NCBI RefSeq assembly: GCF_005117025.1
Contig: NZ_SWCO01000007.1
Coordinates: forward strand, 1 to 64,000
From: Alteromonas portus
GTDB taxonomy: Bacteria; Pseudomonadota; Gammaproteobacteria; Enterobacterales; Alteromonadaceae
Length of the DNA: 64,000 nt
Direction of reading: 5' to 3'
Shown: positions 61,860 to 64,000 of the stretch, in pieces
Layout: each line of letters begins with the position of its first letter
Position numbering within the stretch: the stretch's first letter is position 1
Notes under the pieces: model-generated
Told to the model about the DNA's origin: nothing
The model's database searches: none
Seen by the model: only the letters and a program-made list of their open reading frames with translations
Position numbers and translations under genes: made by a program

Positions 61860-62330
61860 TTTTATTGGCGCTGAAAAATGCGATCACGCGATCTAATCAC
61901 AGCTTTTGGAAAAGATCTCCTCCACAATGTGATCACGCTATAACGCACGTAACTACACGATCTTTTGATCGCGATACATAAATAGCAAACATTTTATCCC
62001 CAGTTGGATCACATCTTGATCACCCCTGTGGATAGGATCCTACAAACCACTGTGCATAAGCTTTGATCGAAAAAAGAATAACTTTTCAAACGATTCGGGG
62101 TGTGGATAAAAAGGCTATTTATACACAAGTTTGAGGTAGGGTTATGGATCGGGGTTTCCCAATGTTATTGATCGCGTAACTTGATGATCTTTATGTGCTT
62201 TGATCGGTTACCCACAGATCTTGATGATCCTAATAAAAGTAAAAATAAACAGATCTAAAAGAGATCTTAAGATCTTATAATTCGATCACACCTTTTCAAA
62301 AACAGGTTTTGAAGAAAATTTAATCATTTT
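61860..62330. other. oriC: chromosomal replication origin oriC
   Basis: About 470 bp between dnaC and mnmG with about 20 GATC sites and a set of DnaA boxes: TGTGGATAA (62101-62109, perfect), TGTGGATAG (62027), TGTGCATAA (62051), TTATACACA (62119), TTATCCCCA (61994) and TTACCCACA (62208). At the mnmG side, minus-strand GATCTCTTTTAGA and GATCTGTTTATTTTT near 62250-62275 resemble E. coli 13-mers and probably form the unwinding element. The order unwinding element nearest mnmG, then boxes, matches E. coli. The preceding 61557-61859 has no gene; a minus-strand frame there looks spurious. Confidence 0.9.
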
Positions 62331-62437
62331 CTTTATCCAATAAGTCAGATAAAATACGCGCCCTTTTTTCGGCAGTCTCTGCATGAGAAAAATTAGTTTT
62401 TAATCGGCTTATCGTAAGTTAATAGTGAGGTTTAACC

Positions 62438-64000
62438 ATGTTTTATGCTGAAGCATTTGATGTCATCGTTGTAGGTGGTGGACATGCAGGTACAGAAGCG
62501 GCACTTGCAGCTGCTCGCATGGGTGCCAATACACTGTTGCTCACTCATAATATTGAAACGATAGGCCAGATGTCGTGTAACCCTGCAATTGGCGGGATCG
62601 GTAAAGGCCATCTTGTAAAAGAGATCGATGCGTTAGGTGGTGCAATGGCACTGGCTATCGACAAAGGTGGTATTCAGTTTAGAACATTAAACTCGTCTAA
62701 AGGCCCAGCTGTTCGTGCAACACGTGCGCAAGCAGACCGTACGCTTTACAAAAACGCTATTCGCGACATTGTTGAAAATCAAGAAAACCTAACCTTGTTC
62801 CAACAAAGCGTTGACGATCTGATTGTTGAAAACGATCAGGTATGCGGTGTTGTTACGCAAATGGGCTTGAAGTTTAAAGCCAAGTCTGTGGTACTGACAG
62901 TGGGTACTTTCCTTGGCGGAACCATACACATTGGTCTTGAAAACTATCGCGGCGGTCGTGCCGGCGATCCACCGTCTATCGCACTTGCAGATAGACTACG
63001 TGCACTTCCGTTTCGTGTTGACCGTTTAAAAACTGGGACACCAGCAAGACTTGATGCTCGCTCGTTAGATTTTTCTGTAATGCAGCCTCAACCTGGTGAC
63101 AATCCTACGCCGGTATTCTCTTTCATGGGTGACAGAACCATGCACCCAACCCAGATCCCGTGCTACATCACCCACACTAATGAAAAAACCCACGATATCA
63201 TTCGCGGAGGGTTAGATCGCTCACCTATGTTTACTGGCGTTATCGAAGGTATTGGACCGCGTTATTGCCCAAGTATTGAAGATAAGATCACCCGTTTCGC
63301 AGACAAGACATCGCATCAAATTTTTGTTGAGCCAGAAGGTTTAAACAGCATTGAAGTTTATCCAAATGGTATTTCAACCAGTTTGCCATTTGACGTACAG
63401 ATGAACCTTGTCCGTTCGATCAAAGGTTTTGAAAATGCGCACATTGTTCGCCCGGGCTATGCCATTGAATATGATTTCTTTGACCCACGCGATCTGAAAC
63501 AAACACTGGAAACGAAGTTTATTCGAGGCTTGTTCTTTGCTGGCCAGATTAACGGTACCACTGGCTATGAAGAAGCGGGTGCGCAAGGGTTAGTAGCAGG
63601 CGCGAACGCAGCGCTACAGGTTCAAGAAAAAGACCCGATGATTTTACGCCGCGATCAGGCATACATGGGCGTGCTTATCGACGACTTAGCCACCATGGGT
63701 ACGAAAGAACCGTATCGCATGTTCACTAGCCGTGCTGAATACAGACTTCTGCTTCGTGAAGACAATGCCGATAGCCGCTTAACCGCGATGGGCCGAGAGA
63801 TTGGTCTTGTTGATGATGCGCGATGGGCGAAATTTAACGAAAAGATGGAAGCGGTAGAAAGTGAGCTACAGCGTTTACGCGGTCAGTGGATCCACCCTGA
63901 TCACGCGGCAACGCCAGAACTCAATACCATGCTGAAAAATCCGGTGAGTCGTGAACATTCTCTTGAAGAGCTGATCCGTCGTCCTGAAATGACTTACGGC
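62438..64000 (+). CDS. mnmG: tRNA uridine-34 5-carboxymethylaminomethyl modification enzyme MnmG, 3' end beyond window
   Basis: 521 codons are visible of about 629. It starts [22 protein letters not shown] with a dinucleotide (FAD) fold. [22 protein letters not shown], the conserved cysteine-containing loop, and [33 protein letters not shown] are family signatures, as is [19 protein letters not shown]. It partners with MnmE. The gene lies directly rightward of oriC, as in E. coli (gidA). Confidence 0.98.
   Translation, partial: MFYAEAFDVIVVGGGHAGTEAALAAARMGANTLLLTHNIETIGQMSCNPAIGGIGKGHLVKEIDALGGAMALAIDKGGIQFRTLNSSKGPAVRATRAQADRTLYKNAIRDIVENQENLTLFQQSVDDLIVENDQVCGVVTQMGLKFKAKSVVLTVGTFLGGTIHIGLENYRGGRAGDPPSIALADRLRALPFRVDRLKTGTPARLDARSLDFSVMQPQPGDNPTPVFSFMGDRTMHPTQIPCYITHTNEKTHDIIRGGLDRSPMFTGVIEGIGPRYCPSIEDKITRFADKTSHQIFVEPEGLNSIEVYPNGISTSLPFDVQMNLVRSIKGFENAHIVRPGYAIEYDFFDPRDLKQTLETKFIRGLFFAGQINGTTGYEEAGAQGLVAGANAALQVQEKDPMILRRDQAYMGVLIDDLATMGTKEPYRMFTSRAEYRLLLREDNADSRLTAMGREIGLVDDARWAKFNEKMEAVESELQRLRGQWIHPDHAATPELNTMLKNPVSREHSLEELIRRPEMTYG

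Overview
The window is a chromosomal origin region of a marine gammaproteobacterium, most likely an Alteromonas or close relative (inference). The case rests on gene order and protein resemblance: polA-spf-engB-yihI, glyQ-glyS beside gyrB-recF-dnaN-dnaA, rpmH-rnpA-yidD-yidC, mnmE, mioC, oriC and mnmG. No taxonomic search was run.

Region 1 (1-27.97 kb) is core genome. It opens with the 5' end of a 16S rRNA gene on the minus strand and its two tandem promoters. A glycosyltransferase, yrdA, aroE, a truncated haemoglobin and ompW follow. The leftward cluster dprA-smg-yrdD-tsaC-hemF lies divergent to the rightward def-fmt-rsmB-trkA cluster. Then come trkH, elbB, polA, a short Spot 42 RNA, engB, cytochrome c4, a probable CsrB/CsrC-type RNA, a methyltransferase, yihI, a DUF2489 gene, tag, glyQS and a small lipoprotein.

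Region 2 (27,981-48,044) is a 20,064-bp Tn7-like transposon whose ends can be defined to the base. It has 16-bp perfect terminal inverted repeats (TGTGGGATCTCATAAT) and a 5-bp target duplication (TAGTA). It inserted between the gyrB stop codon and what appears to be gyrB's own terminator. The tnsA-tnsB-tnsC-tniQ operon sits in the middle. To its left is an uncharacterised operon (DUF2188, YegP-like, LRAT-like membrane protein, two further membrane proteins, one small protein). That operon is divergent from an XRE repressor/ImmA-IrrE protease pair and shares a 22-bp perfect palindrome with it. To the right are a type I restriction-modification system (regulator-hsdR-hsdM-hsdS), a truncated ATPase gene, a DNA-binding protein/Fic-Doc pair and a relic of that DNA-binding gene. 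The element looks like a defence island, and the left operon is the best candidate for an undescribed system.

Region 3 (48.05-64 kb) is the replication-origin region. dnaA-dnaN-recF-gyrB run leftward, with two perfect parS sites inside recF. rpmH-rnpA-yidD-yidC-yajQ-mnmE-mioC and a dnaT-like/dnaC-like helicase-loader pair run rightward into oriC (about 61.86-62.30 kb, DnaA boxes plus about 20 GATC sites). mnmG runs off the window end. A second cluster of DnaA-box-like and GATC sites lies between dnaA and rpmH.
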